A program made the position numbers and the translations under genes. The notes beneath the pieces are model-generated. The model did no database searches and was not told the origin of the DNA. It was given only the letters and a program-made list of their open reading frames with translations. Of a stretch of DNA of 38,428 nucleotides, positions 15,396 to 24,199 are shown in pieces. Each line of letters begins with the position of its first letter. Position 1 is the first letter of the stretch. The stretch is from positions 1 to 38,428 of the forward strand of contig JALWKB010000190.1 in assembly GCA_026996805.1 (NCBI GenBank), given 5' to 3'. Source of the stretch: Saprospiraceae bacterium. Its GTDB lineage: Bacteria; Bacteroidota; Bacteroidia; Chitinophagales; Saprospiraceae.

Positions 15396-17381
15396 ATGAA
15401 GGTATTACTTCGCTTGGTATTTGGATGGGCAATCTTGGGGGTGGCTGCTATCACCTGGGGGCAACTGCCTGACAGTGTGTTGTTTACGGTGAATGGGCGG
15501 CCAGTGACGGTGGGGGAGTTTCGCTATATTTATGAGAAGAATTACGGCGATCGGGCGGATTATCATCCCGATTCGATTGCGGAGTATTTGGATTTGTACA
15601 TCAAGTTTAAGCTCAAGGTTGAGGAGGCGTTGCAGCAGCGCATGGACACATTGCCTCATCTGGTAGCAGAGCTCAACAAGTACCGCAAGCAGTTGGCAAA
15701 GTCGTTTTTGATGGATAAGGCGGTCTTTGACACGCTGGTGGAGGAATTGTACAATCGCATGCAGTGGGATGTCGACGTGTCGCATATATTGATTGCGGTG
15801 CCGCAGGACAGCAAGGACACGGCACGTGCCTTTGCCAAGGCAAAGCAAATTCGCTCGATGTTGGAAGAGGGGGCGAGTTTTGCGCAGCTTGCGAAGAAGT
15901 TTTCCGACGACAAGAACACGGCGCGCAAGGGGGGTCGCGTCGGCTGGGTGACGGCTAAGCTGCCGGATGGATTTTATGGTGTAGAGACGGCCATTTATGA
16001 GACGCCGGTGGGAGAAATAGCGGGACCGGTGCGCAGTCGCGTGGGATATCACATCTTGCGCATCAACGGGCGGCGCCCTGCGCGGGGCATGATACACGCA
16101 GCGCATATCCTTGTGCGCAAGGCGAAGCGGGGCAAGCCGGACAGTCGTGCGAAGGCAAAGATCGATTCTATCTATGCCTTGTTGGAGGCGGGCGCATCGT
16201 TTGAGGAGCTCGCGAAGAAGTATTCGGATGACCGCACCTCCCGCCATCGGGGAGGCGATATCGGGTGGTTTGGTATCAACAAGTTTGAAGAGCCGTTTGA
16301 GGAGGCAGCTTTTTCTCTGGAGCGCGATGGGGCTTACTCCAAGCCCGTGGAGACTTCCATCGGCTGGCACATCATCAAGCGCCTGGAGAAGAAGGACATC
16401 GGACCGTTGGACCGCCTTATGCGTCTGCGGTTGGAGCGCGAGATTCGTGAAGATAGCCGCTTTGAGATTGCAAAGCGCGCCTTGATCAACAAGATTAAGC
16501 GCGACAACCATTTTATACTCCACAAAAACGCTATTGCACACTTGCGCTCCCATTTGGATAGCACGCTCTTTTCCTATCGATGGACGCCTCCGGAGCTTTC
16601 CGAAGACGAGGTGCTGATGCAGATCGGTGATAGTGTCTACACGGTACAGGACTTTTTAGAGTATCTGCAGCAGAATACTTCGCTGCGCCTGGGCTACGAT
16701 ATGGATGCGGATATCGGAGAGGCGCTGTCGGAGATGGTCGACGCGTTTGTCAACGAGAAGGTCATGGAGTACGAGGAGGCGCAGCTGGAGAAGAAGTATC
16801 CGGCTTTTCGAAATTTGATGCGCGAGTATCGCGAGGGCATTTTGTTGTTTGAGATAGCCAAGGAGAAGATTTGGGACAAAGCTGCTCAGGACACGGCGGG
16901 ACTTCGCGCCTTTTTTAAGAAGCATCGGCAGCGCTATATGCATCCAGTGCGGGCGGAGGTTACGGAGGTAGAGATTCAGGACATCGATGCAAAGACGGCG
17001 CAAAAGCTCTACAAGCGGGCGCTGAAGCGAGGGGTTGAAAAGGCTTTGCACAAATACCGAAAGCGCTATAAGGGTGTAGAGAAGACTTCGTCCCTGTATG
17101 ATGAAGAGCAATTCAAGCGGAAGTACAAGGGTTTGGAGTTTAAGAAGGGATCGGCAACGCCGTTGGAGTACGATGCCAATCGTCGTATCGCCCGCTTTGC
17201 GATGGTGACAAAGTTGGTGCCGCCGACGCCGCGGGAGCTCGACGAGGCGCGCGGGTATGTGTTGTCGGATTATCAGAATTACTTAGAAGAGCAGTGGGTG
17301 AAGGAGTTGCGAGCAAAGTATCCCGTAGAGGTCAACCGCAAGGCTCTGGAGCGCCTCATTCAGCAAGGGCGATCGAGGTAG
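15396..17381 (+). CDS. Periplasmic peptidylprolyl isomerase with two PPIC domains
   Basis: The 661-aa protein has a signal peptide (residues 1-22, ending AITWGQ) and a SurA-like N-terminal helical region. Two tandem parvulin domains follow at about 127-224 (SHILIAV to GYHILRING) and 233-332 (IHAAHILV to GWHIIKRL), each with a GGRVGW or GGDIGW turn. The remaining 330 residues are charged and helical with many Lys, Arg and Glu. Such proteins help fold outer-membrane and secreted proteins; the length fits the Bacteroidota SurA-like family. It has its own promoter and is followed after 24 bp by the AAA+ ATPase gene, so the two may be co-transcribed. Confidence 0.92.
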   Translation: MKVLLRLVFGWAILGVAAITWGQLPDSVLFTVNGRPVTVGEFRYIYEKNYGDRADYHPDSIAEYLDLYIKFKLKVEEALQQRMDTLPHLVAELNKYRKQLAKSFLMDKAVFDTLVEELYNRMQWDVDVSHILIAVPQDSKDTARAFAKAKQIRSMLEEGASFAQLAKKFSDDKNTARKGGRVGWVTAKLPDGFYGVETAIYETPVGEIAGPVRSRVGYHILRINGRRPARGMIHAAHILVRKAKRGKPDSRAKAKIDSIYALLEAGASFEELAKKYSDDRTSRHRGGDIGWFGINKFEEPFEEAAFSLERDGAYSKPVETSIGWHIIKRLEKKDIGPLDRLMRLRLEREIREDSRFEIAKRALINKIKRDNHFILHKNAIAHLRSHLDSTLFSYRWTPPELSEDEVLMQIGDSVYTVQDFLEYLQQNTSLRLGYDMDADIGEALSEMVDAFVNEKVMEYEEAQLEKKYPAFRNLMREYREGILLFEIAKEKIWDKAAQDTAGLRAFFKKHRQRYMHPVRAEVTEVEIQDIDAKTAQKLYKRALKRGVEKALHKYRKRYKGVEKTSSLYDEEQFKRKYKGLEFKKGSATPLEYDANRRIARFAMVTKLVPPTPRELDEARGYVLSDYQNYLEEQWVKELRAKYPVEVNRKALERLIQQGRSR

Positions 17382-17405
17382 TGATGCGAATGCTTATATG
17401 ATGGA

Positions 17406-18458
17406 ATGACAAAGGCCATGTCAACCTATCCGTTTGCCGCAATTGTCGGCCAAGATGAAATGCGCTTAGCGCTTGTGCTCAATGCCATCGCTCCGAAGAT
17501 TGGCGGAGTGTTGTTGATGGGACATCGCGGCACGGGCAAGAGTACGGCGGTGCGTGCATTGGCGGAGTTGCTTCCCCCGCGGAAGCGCGGAACATTTTAC
17601 ATCGAGTTGAATACGGGTGAAGGATATCGTCAAATACCCTTCAAACTTGGAGAGGAAGGTGCACGCATACCCATTGTGGATTTGCCGTTGAGTGCTACGG
17701 AAGATCGGGTGGTGGGCACCCTGGATATTGAAGCGGCGCTCACTCGTGGGGAGCGTTCGTTTGAGCCGGGATTGCTTGCCAAAGCACACGGTGGTTTTCT
17801 CTACATTGATGAAGTCAACTTGCTCGAAGATCACCTGGTCGACTTGCTGTTGGATGTGGCGGTGATGGGTGTCAACATTGTGGAGCGTGAGGGATTGAGC
17901 GTGCGCCATCCGGCGCGCTTTGTACTTGTCGGTTCGGGCAATCCGGAGGAAGGGGATTTGCGGCCGCAGCTCTTAGATCGCTTTGGACTCTTTGTCGAAG
18001 TGCGTACGCTGGAGGATCTGGCCCAACGGATGGAAATCGTCAAGCGTGCGGAAGCCTTTCGGATGGATCCAGCGGGATTTATTCGGCAGTGGGAGCCGCA
18101 GCAAGAGCGCTTGCGTCAGCGCATTGCTCGCGCTATGGAGGTGTTTAGCGAAGTGGAGCTTCCGGAAAATCTCTTAGCGAAGATTGTGGAATTGTGTTTG
18201 GTGCTCAAGATCGATGGTCATCGCGGAGAGCTGGTCATGCACACGGCCTCGCGGGCACTGGCTGCCTTTGAGAATCGCAGGGAAGTGCATGCTAGCGATG
18301 TCGCACGGGTAGCTCCAATGGCGCTCAGGCATCGCCTACGCAAAAACCCCCTCGACGATATCGACACAGGAGAGCGCATTCAGAGTGCTTTGAGAGAGCT
18401 CTTTCCCGGCGACATCGTGGATCAACCGCTGTCCGCGGTGTTTGAAATGGACAAATGA
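17406..18458 (+). CDS. Magnesium chelatase subunit I-like AAA+ ATPase (BchI/ChlI family)
   Basis: The 350-aa ATPase closely follows BchI/ChlI: Walker A GHRGTGKST at 39-47, the DLPLSATEDRVVGTLDIE segment near 92-109, Walker B FLYIDEVNLL at 131-140 and a sensor region GSGNPEEGDLRPQLLDRFG at 176-194. The Cys residues found in the N-terminal insert of photosynthetic BchI are absent. In phototrophs this subunit powers Mg insertion into protoporphyrin with BchD and BchH. Neither partner nor any chlorophyll gene is in the window, so a MoxR-like remodelling role or another chelatase is possible. The start could also be ATG 17418. It follows the PPIC gene closely. Confidence 0.88.
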   Translation: MTKAMSTYPFAAIVGQDEMRLALVLNAIAPKIGGVLLMGHRGTGKSTAVRALAELLPPRKRGTFYIELNTGEGYRQIPFKLGEEGARIPIVDLPLSATEDRVVGTLDIEAALTRGERSFEPGLLAKAHGGFLYIDEVNLLEDHLVDLLLDVAVMGVNIVEREGLSVRHPARFVLVGSGNPEEGDLRPQLLDRFGLFVEVRTLEDLAQRMEIVKRAEAFRMDPAGFIRQWEPQQERLRQRIARAMEVFSEVELPENLLAKIVELCLVLKIDGHRGELVMHTASRALAAFENRREVHASDVARVAPMALRHRLRKNPLDDIDTGERIQSALRELFPGDIVDQPLSAVFEMDK

Positions 18459-18548
18459 CGGTTGGGCAGGTCGATTTCGCTGGTCATTTTACCTATGTTT
18501 AGGTATTGGCCAAGGGGTGGGGATGCCGTTCCTTTGGTGAAAAAAACG

Positions 18549-19295
18549 ATGCAGTTTGTCAAATACTATTGGATAGGTGTAGTGGCGCTGTTGCTGGTCG
18601 GAGAGGTGTGTCATAGTCAGGTGATTCTCAACAGGAAATCGAGCGTTTTAACCCCAGGTAGTAGAGAGATCAATGTGTGGATGGCGCGCATGACATCGGG
18701 TCTCTATCGCACGGTACAGACCAGAATCGAATGGGAGGTCGGTGTACTGCGGTTTTATCAGGCATCGCTCTATCTCAATTACGATAGCAGGATACATCGT
18801 GCTGATCTCGAAATTGCACCGCACGGACATCTATCCTTTTCGCTTGCCAATCGCTTTCGCCTCTTAGATCCCAAGCATCATCGGGTAGGGATGACCTTGT
18901 ACATCGAGCCGACATGGGCGGAAGACTATACGCGATGGGAATTCAAGTGGATAGCAGACAGGCGTTGGAATCGACATATGGGCATCGTCAATTTTACTTA
19001 TGAGTATACCCGATTCTTTTACGCTTCGGTACCCAAACACGAGGGCATATGGAATTTCGGTTACATCTATTTTCCGATCGGTCAGTGGGGTGTTGGTGTT
19101 GAGGGAGCCATCGTTTGGGAGCGTCTGCTCGAGGAGCGCAAGCCTGAGCGCATTGGTATCGGCTTGGTGTGTAGTGGCAAACTCAGCGGAAAGCACTCGA
19201 TCGTGGTCGGAGCCTATCCCTACTACCACCTGGAAGATGGCCGATGGGAGAGGGTAGACATGCAGTATCGCGCCATCTTTGGCATGGATTTGTAG
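18549..19295 (+). CDS. Predicted outer-membrane beta-barrel protein, family unknown
   Basis: The 248-aa protein starts with a signal peptide (QFVKYYWIGVVALLLVGEVC, cleavage near HSQ). The mature part is dense in alternating aromatic and hydrophobic strands such as EVGVLRFYQASLYLNYDSRI, IVNFTYEYTRFFYASVP, GVGVEGAIVWERLL and HSIVVGAYPYYHLEDG. This suggests about 8-12 amphipathic strands. I do not recognise the family. The start was placed at ATG 18549 because it opens a proper signal peptide; upstream residues are not membrane-like. It ends in a convergent gap shared with the NUDIX gene. Confidence 0.6.
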   Translation: MQFVKYYWIGVVALLLVGEVCHSQVILNRKSSVLTPGSREINVWMARMTSGLYRTVQTRIEWEVGVLRFYQASLYLNYDSRIHRADLEIAPHGHLSFSLANRFRLLDPKHHRVGMTLYIEPTWAEDYTRWEFKWIADRRWNRHMGIVNFTYEYTRFFYASVPKHEGIWNFGYIYFPIGQWGVGVEGAIVWERLLEERKPERIGIGLVCSGKLSGKHSIVVGAYPYYHLEDGRWERVDMQYRAIFGMDL

Positions 19296-19312
19296 TATAA
19301 AATGGTGGGCTT

Positions 19313-19335
19313 GAGCAATAACTCAGGAATTGCTC
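19313..19335. terminator. Hairpin in the convergent gap (weak terminator candidate)
   Basis: GAGCAAT at 19313-19319 pairs with ATTGCTC at 19329-19335 across a 9-nt loop, between two converging genes. There is no T-run after it on either strand, so termination is uncertain. Confidence 0.3.
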
Positions 19336-19402
19336 TATCCAAAGATTTTAACGACCATTTGAGATGGCTCTTTGATCTGCCAAGCTGTCGATATTTCACT
19401 TG

Positions 19403-20053
19403 TCATGGGAGGGATTGTGGTGGTAACTGACGGAGGATCATTTGGAATTCGCGTAAAATCATGGCGGTAGCACCCCAGATGATGTGTCGATTGTAGCGAT
19501 AGCACGGTACGTCGATGGTGCGATCGATTGATGGAAGATAGAGGGGGTATCGGATAGGTCTGAGTGAGCTGTGCAGGGTTTTGAGGGGAAGGTTAAATGT
19601 CGAAGCCACTTCTGGGCTATTCGCTGAGTAGGAATGCTCTGTGGCTGCTACGAAGGGCAGTACCCAATATCGGCTAACGGGTATGTAGACGGGAGTGAGG
19701 TGGCCGATCAGGTGGATGTGAGAGGGTGGTATGCCGATTTCTTCGTAGATTTCACGGAGGGCTGTTGCTTTGAGGGAGGGGTCGTCAGGGTCTTTTCTGC
19801 CGCCGGGAAGGGCTATTTGGCCGGCGTGGACATCGCGATGTCGAGGGTGTTGGGCCCTGCAGACGAGTACGATGCCGTTGCTGCGGTGGATGAGAACGGT
19901 GACGGCTGCTATTTTGGCATCATAGGGGCGGTAAGGGAGGACCTGTCGACCGGGAGGAGCCATAAAGAGGTGTGCGCGATGGCCCGGAAGGGGTTGGCGT
20001 AGTATGGATTGGAGTTGGTAGATCAGGAGGTTGTCGGCTTGTGAAGAGCTCAA
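19403..20053 (-). CDS. NUDIX hydrolase, probable CoA pyrophosphatase
   Basis: The 216-aa protein has the CoA-diphosphatase signature HAGQIALPGGRKD directly before the Nudix box (TALREIYEEIGI at about 97-108). Enzymes with this combination cleave CoA to phosphopantetheine and 3',5'-ADP. The best start is a TTG at 20053, 2 nt after the hemD stop; the first ATG lies 30 codons in and would remove the conserved N-terminal part. It is the last gene of a DUF4271-hemD-nudix run. Confidence 0.88.
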   Translation of the reverse strand: MSSSQADNLLIYQLQSILRQPLPGHRAHLFMAPPGRQVLPYRPYDAKIAAVTVLIHRSNGIVLVCRAQHPRHRDVHAGQIALPGGRKDPDDPSLKATALREIYEEIGIPPSHIHLIGHLTPVYIPVSRYWVLPFVAATEHSYSANSPEVASTFNLPLKTLHSSLRPIRYPLYLPSIDRTIDVPCYRYNRHIIWGATAMILREFQMILRQLPPQSLP

Positions 20054-20055
20054 AG

Positions 20056-20829
20056 TCAGGCGTTGCTCTTTTTGAGATAGTTTTCAAGAGCTGTAATCAT
20101 CGAAGGTGCTTCGGGTGTAGGAGCTTTGATGTTGATATGGAGTTTGTGTTTTTCGGCTTCTTTGGCGGTGAGATCACCCCATACGGCGATGCGTGTATCA
20201 CCCTGTTGGAAATCGGGGAAGTTTTTAAACAGCGATACGATGCCGAGCGGGCTAAAGAAGACCAACACGTCGTACTTGACGTCTTTGAGATCGGAGAGGT
20301 CGCTTGCAACGGTGCGGTACATTTCGACTTCGGTAAACTGGATGCCCTTTTTTTTGAGATAGCTGGTCACTTTGACGGCGCGCAGGTTGGAGCAGGGGAG
20401 GAGGAATTTTTCGCTTTTAAACTTGGTAAAATATCGGTCGATGTCTTCGAGGCTTCGGTTGCCGTAGAACACTTTGCGTTTGCGGTAGACGATAAATTTT
20501 TGGAGGTAGTCGGCCACGGCTTTAGTGGTGCAAAAGTATCGCATGTCGTCGGGCATGGTGATGCGGGTGGCTTCGCAGAGGCGGAAGAAGTGTTCAATGG
20601 CGTTTTTGCTGGTAAAGATGATTGCGGTGTAATCGAGTGGGTTGACGCGTTGGCGTCTAAACTCGCGTTCGGTTACGCCTTCGACGTGAATAAAGGGTCG
20701 CCAATCGATTTTGATCCCGTATTTTTCTTCGAGTTCGAAATAGGGCGAGCGTTCTGGTCGTGGCTGGGATATCAATACTGTCTTGACGGGCTTGAATGTC
20801 TCTTCGCTGTGTTTTGGACTGCGAGCCAT
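20056..20829 (-). CDS. hemD: Uroporphyrinogen-III synthase
   Basis: The 257-aa enzyme closes hydroxymethylbilane to uroporphyrinogen III for heme synthesis. It shows the two-lobe HemD pattern: VLISQPRPERSPYFELEEKYG, PLDYTAIIFTSKNAIEHFF, CTTKAVADYL, LLPCSNLRAVKVTSYLKKKG, EVEMYRTV and VLVFFSPLGIVSLFKNF. The start is ATG 20829; a TTG two codons upstream is the alternative. It lies 18 bp downstream of the DUF4271 gene, a pairing common in Bacteroidota. It would help supply heme for the cytochromes in this window. Confidence 0.92.
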   Translation of the reverse strand: MARSPKHSEETFKPVKTVLISQPRPERSPYFELEEKYGIKIDWRPFIHVEGVTEREFRRQRVNPLDYTAIIFTSKNAIEHFFRLCEATRITMPDDMRYFCTTKAVADYLQKFIVYRKRKVFYGNRSLEDIDRYFTKFKSEKFLLPCSNLRAVKVTSYLKKKGIQFTEVEMYRTVASDLSDLKDVKYDVLVFFSPLGIVSLFKNFPDFQQGDTRIAVWGDLTAKEAEKHKLHINIKAPTPEAPSMITALENYLKKSNA

Positions 20830-20847
20830 GTACAAATATTTATCTCA

Positions 20848-21780
20848 TTAGGTCCATTGGATTCCGATATAGCTCAGTCCTCGCCCCAAGAGCAACAAAG
20901 GGGATATTTCGAAGGTGCAAAAGTATAAAATAAAGTAGAAAGTGTGGGCTATGCGCCACGGTTGAGCGATAAAAAACAGTCGATTTAGCCGTAAAATGCC
21001 GTAGAGAGCGATCATTCCAAGGCCGAGGATGATGAGCCAATGTGCTACAGAAGAGGGCAATAAAGTGGCCAGAAAGTTGATCGGTACCAGTGCGATACCG
21101 AGCACGATTTCATACAGGCGAAGATGTAATACGTAGTTTTGAGCTCTTTTGGTCAGGTTGTACAAATAGCCGATGCCCAGTAGTAGGTTTTGATAAAAAT
21201 ACACTGATACGATGAGTAGGACTACCAGGAGCATAAGAGCTTCCAGGCTGTGGATGAGCCCCCACCAATCTGCTACCAGATAGAGGAAGATGGCGATCTG
21301 GATGAGGGCGAAAAAATGATATAGGTAAAAGAGGGATCCCACCTGGAAACGTCCGGAGAAGGCGATGTGATGGGCGAGATTGGGATTCAACAGGCCTTTG
21401 CAAAGCGTGGGGAGGAGCTGGCGCCTTAGGTTGTGCAAGATAGCGAAGATGAATAAACTGATGAGGGATAGCCAGAAGATGGGTTCGGTGTCGATAAATT
21501 TTTTAGCGCGACGGAGCGTTAGGGAGGGCGGGGTGACGAAGGGGTTGTCTGCCACTTCGGTGTCGTCTACAGCGGGGCGACGGATGGTCGTAGAGGGGAG
21601 CAATTCGAAGGGATTGGTGGTGTCGAATGACGGATGTGCGGATTGAATTTGGGTGGTGTTTGGTGTAGTAGATGCGGCAGTGGGTTGAGGTGGTGGTATG
21701 ATATCGAAGGGATTGTGGTGTTGAGCGAGTACCGCGGAAGTGACCATACAGAGAAGGATGCAGTACAGAGAGGCTTTCAT
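20848..21780 (-). CDS. DUF4271 family membrane protein with NPF repeats
   Basis: The 310-aa protein has a cleavable-looking N-terminus (KASLYCILLCMVTSAVLAQ) and a low-complexity region with three NPF motifs at residues 23, 56 and 79. Six or so transmembrane helices follow from about residue 100. This layout is typical of DUF4271, a Bacteroidota family of unknown function usually next to hemD. The start is ATG 21780; an in-frame TTG nine codons upstream lies inside the promoter region and is unlikely. A TAACTTTG element sits at 21805-21812. Confidence 0.87.
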   Translation of the reverse strand: MKASLYCILLCMVTSAVLAQHHNPFDIIPPPQPTAASTTPNTTQIQSAHPSFDTTNPFELLPSTTIRRPAVDDTEVADNPFVTPPSLTLRRAKKFIDTEPIFWLSLISLFIFAILHNLRRQLLPTLCKGLLNPNLAHHIAFSGRFQVGSLFYLYHFFALIQIAIFLYLVADWWGLIHSLEALMLLVVLLIVSVYFYQNLLLGIGYLYNLTKRAQNYVLHLRLYEIVLGIALVPINFLATLLPSSVAHWLIILGLGMIALYGILRLNRLFFIAQPWRIAHTFYFILYFCTFEISPLLLLGRGLSYIGIQWT

Positions 21781-21804
21781 TCCGCGTGGGCTGCTTTGGT
21801 GGTG

Positions 21805-21812
21805 CAAAGTTA
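21805..21812 (-). promoter_or_regulatory. -7 promoter element (TAACTTTG) for the DUF4271-hemD-nudix genes
   Basis: An exact TAnnTTTG match on the minus strand, 24 nt before the ATG at 21780. Its first three bases are the stop codon of the cyclase gene, so the promoter overlaps the end of the upstream gene. Confidence 0.5.
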
Positions 21813-22580
21813 GTCAATTGGGCGCAAAGGGCAGATGATGGGACAGCTGGGGCTGACGTCGAGGTGGAAGAGGAGGGGATGTAGAAAGAGCAGGTACCAG
21901 CCATCGGGGCAGCTGTCGGGCACGTAGATGAGCTCGGTGATGGAGGCCTTGTATCGAGGAGCGTGGGGGTATTGCCAGAAGGCGCGGTGAGCGAGCAGCT
22001 TGCCGCCGTCGTGCTCGCGATCAACACTAGGCAGATCGGTGAGGAGGTGTGCAATGCCGAGCTGGGCAAAATAAGCGGTGGCTTCGGGGTCGAAATACGG
22101 TGGATTGGTGTCGCTGTAGTTTCTGTGTCTTTTGTCTTCATCATTGGGCAAGGTACGCACGATGAGGGCCTCGGGCATAGGACCCATATTGTGGAGGATT
22201 GCATGAAAGTCGGAATACTTCAACACCATATCTCCATCGGAGGTAGTATGTGGTTCGATCGAGCAGAGGTACGCCATGAAGAGACAGCGATCGAAGGTGT
22301 CTGCAATGGTGTGTGAGGTGTCGGCGATGTGTGCGAAGCATTCGGTGTGTGTGGTAGTGCCGTGTGGGTTGAGTGTGACATTGAAAAAGTTGACGGGGCC
22401 GCCTTCGGCGATGCTTCCTACGAAATCACCGTTGCGCACGGGGGAGAATTCAATGGGCGGGGCATGGAAGCATCGAAGGCGTCCGTGGTGGCGAATGGGC
22501 AAGCCAATAGGGGTAGACTGCCGCAGGTCGGCAATCCAGCGTTTGCCCTCATGGGCAAAGTGAAGGGATGCGATGTGCAT
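21810..22580 (-). CDS. Cyclase family / kynurenine formamidase-like metal-dependent hydrolase
   Basis: The 256-aa protein contains the family's metal-binding segment GTTTHTECFAHI and the later block TNPPYFDPEATAYFAQLGIAHLLTDLPSVDREHDGGKLLAHRAFW, which is conserved in Bacteroidota members of the cyclase superfamily (relatives of kynurenine formamidase). These cleave or cyclise amide and ester bonds with a divalent metal. The start is ATG 22580, one base after the stop of the aldehyde dehydrogenase gene, so the two form an operon. The substrate is unknown; a link to amino-acid catabolism is suggested only by the neighbour. Confidence 0.85.
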   Translation of the reverse strand: MHIASLHFAHEGKRWIADLRQSTPIGLPIRHHGRLRCFHAPPIEFSPVRNGDFVGSIAEGGPVNFFNVTLNPHGTTTHTECFAHIADTSHTIADTFDRCLFMAYLCSIEPHTTSDGDMVLKYSDFHAILHNMGPMPEALIVRTLPNDEDKRHRNYSDTNPPYFDPEATAYFAQLGIAHLLTDLPSVDREHDGGKLLAHRAFWQYPHAPRYKASITELIYVPDSCPDGWYLLFLHPLLFHLDVSPSCPIICPLRPID

Positions 22581-22581
22581 G

Positions 22582-24111
22582 TCAATCGATATCGAAGCGG
22601 ATTCCTTGTGCGAGGGGCAGGTCTTTGCCGTAATTGATGGTGATGGTCTGTCGGCGCATGTAGGCTTTCCAAGCGTCGGACCCGGCTTCTCTTCCTCCAC
22701 CGGTTTGTTTTTCGCCGCCGAAGGCACCTCCGATTTCTGCGCCGCTGGTCCCTATGTTGACGTTGGCGATGCCGCAATCGGAGCCGGCGTAGGAGATGAA
22801 GAGTTCGGCTTCGCGCATGTCATTGGTCATAATGGCGGAGGAGAGGCCTTGCGGTACGGAGTTGTTGATATCGATAGCTTCTTCGATGGTGCGGTATTTC
22901 ATCAGGTACAGGATGGGTGCGAAGGTTTCGGTGCAGACGATGTTGAGGGTGGGTTGGACTTCGGCAATGACGGGTTTGACGTACAGGCCGCTTTCGTAGC
23001 CGGGGCCTTCGAGGATGCCGCCGGGCAGGACGAAGGATCCGCCTTCGTCTTCGATGCGCTTGAGAGCTTGGAGGTAGATATCCACGGCTTGTTTGTCGAT
23101 GAGGGGTCCCATGTGGTTGGATGGGTCGAGGGGATTGCCGATGCGTATTTGTTTGTAGGCGTGTACGAGTTTTTCTTTGACCTGGTCGTAAATGCTTTCG
23201 TGGATGATGAGACGTCGGGTAGTAGTACAACGTTGGCCGGCGGTGCCGATGGCACCGAAGACGACTGCGCGGAGCATGAGGTCCATATCTGCGCTGGGGG
23301 TGACGATGATGGCGTTGTTGCCGCCGAGTTCGAGGATGACTTTGCCGAGGCGGGCTTTTACTTTAGAGCCGACGACCTTACCCATGCGGATACTACCTGT
23401 AGCGGAGACGAGGGGGACGCGATAGTCTTCGGAGATCCATTCGCCGACGCGGTAGTCGCCGGTGACGACATTGACGGTACCTTCAGGCACGCCGTTGGCA
23501 CGCAAGATGTCGGCGAAGATGTGCATGCAAGCGACAGCGCAAAGGGGTGTTTTTTCGGAAGGTTTCCACAGGAGGACGTCTCCACACACGAGGGCAATCA
23601 TGGCATTCCACGACCATACAGCCACGGGAAAGTTGAAGGAAGTGATGATACCGACGATGCCGAGGGGATGCCAGCGCTCGAGCATGTGGTGCATGGGGCG
23701 TTCGCTCTGAATGGTCAATCCGTAGAGTTGGCGGGAAAGCCCCACGGCGAAGTCGCACATGTCGATCATTTCCTGTACTTCGCCCATGCCCTCTTGGAGA
23801 CTTTTGCCCATTTCGTAGGAGACGAGTTTTCCGAGGGTTTCCTTGTGTTGGCGCAGGGCATTGCCGTATTGACGCACGATTTCACCGCGTTTGGGAGCGG
23901 GCCAACTGCGCCAGATTTTAAAGGCCTCTTGCGCGCGCTCGATCACGCGATCGTATTCTTCGCGTGTAGTCGTCGATACACTGCCGATTAGAGCGCCGTC
24001 GACGGGGCTAAAGGATTCGATGTAATCGCCGGAGTCCGAACTTTCCAAACCTGTCCATGTGCCGGGATTGCGCTCCTTTATTCCGAGTTGTTGTAAAAAA
24101 GACAAGTCCAT
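22582..24111 (-). CDS. Aldehyde dehydrogenase, ALDH7 (alpha-aminoadipate semialdehyde) type
   Basis: The 509-aa enzyme has the ALDH catalytic Glu motif LELGGNNAII and the Cys motif GTAGQRCTTTRR. Its C-terminus, GGAFGGEKQTGGGREAGSDAW through RRQTITINYG, is characteristic of the ALDH7/antiquitin branch. That branch oxidises alpha-aminoadipate semialdehyde in lysine breakdown with NAD, and also removes lipid-derived aldehydes. A TAACTTTA -7 element lies at 24134-24141, and an A-rich AAAAATA precedes the ATG by 9 nt. The cyclase-family gene follows after 1 nt. Confidence 0.93.
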   Translation of the reverse strand: MDLSFLQQLGIKERNPGTWTGLESSDSGDYIESFSPVDGALIGSVSTTTREEYDRVIERAQEAFKIWRSWPAPKRGEIVRQYGNALRQHKETLGKLVSYEMGKSLQEGMGEVQEMIDMCDFAVGLSRQLYGLTIQSERPMHHMLERWHPLGIVGIITSFNFPVAVWSWNAMIALVCGDVLLWKPSEKTPLCAVACMHIFADILRANGVPEGTVNVVTGDYRVGEWISEDYRVPLVSATGSIRMGKVVGSKVKARLGKVILELGGNNAIIVTPSADMDLMLRAVVFGAIGTAGQRCTTTRRLIIHESIYDQVKEKLVHAYKQIRIGNPLDPSNHMGPLIDKQAVDIYLQALKRIEDEGGSFVLPGGILEGPGYESGLYVKPVIAEVQPTLNIVCTETFAPILYLMKYRTIEEAIDINNSVPQGLSSAIMTNDMREAELFISYAGSDCGIANVNIGTSGAEIGGAFGGEKQTGGGREAGSDAWKAYMRRQTITINYGKDLPLAQGIRFDID

Positions 24112-24133
24112 AGCTTTCGATATTTTTGCCGTG

Positions 24134-24172
24134 TAAAGTTAGACAAAAATCCCTGTCTCAATTCAAAGACAG
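24134..24172 (-). promoter_or_regulatory. Promoter and overlapping dyad upstream of the ALDH gene
   Basis: On the minus strand TTTG (24164-24167) and TAACTTTA (24134-24141) are 22 nt apart. The inverted repeat CTGTCT-N8-AGACAG (24153-24158 and 24167-24172) spans the -33 box, where a repressor could bind. Confidence 0.4.
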
Positions 24173-24199
24173 ATTGTGCTTCTCGCAGAAAATCTCGTC

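Noticed and set aside
17406-18458. Evidence of phototrophy
   Set aside because: A single BchI-like gene without BchD, BchH or other pigment genes is not enough; such orphans occur in non-phototrophs.
22573-23991. Long plus-strand open frame (472 codons) opposite the ALDH gene
   Set aside because: It mirrors the codon bias of the clearly conserved ALDH gene on the other strand. Its translation is low-complexity in Gly, Val, Asp and Phe with no domain.
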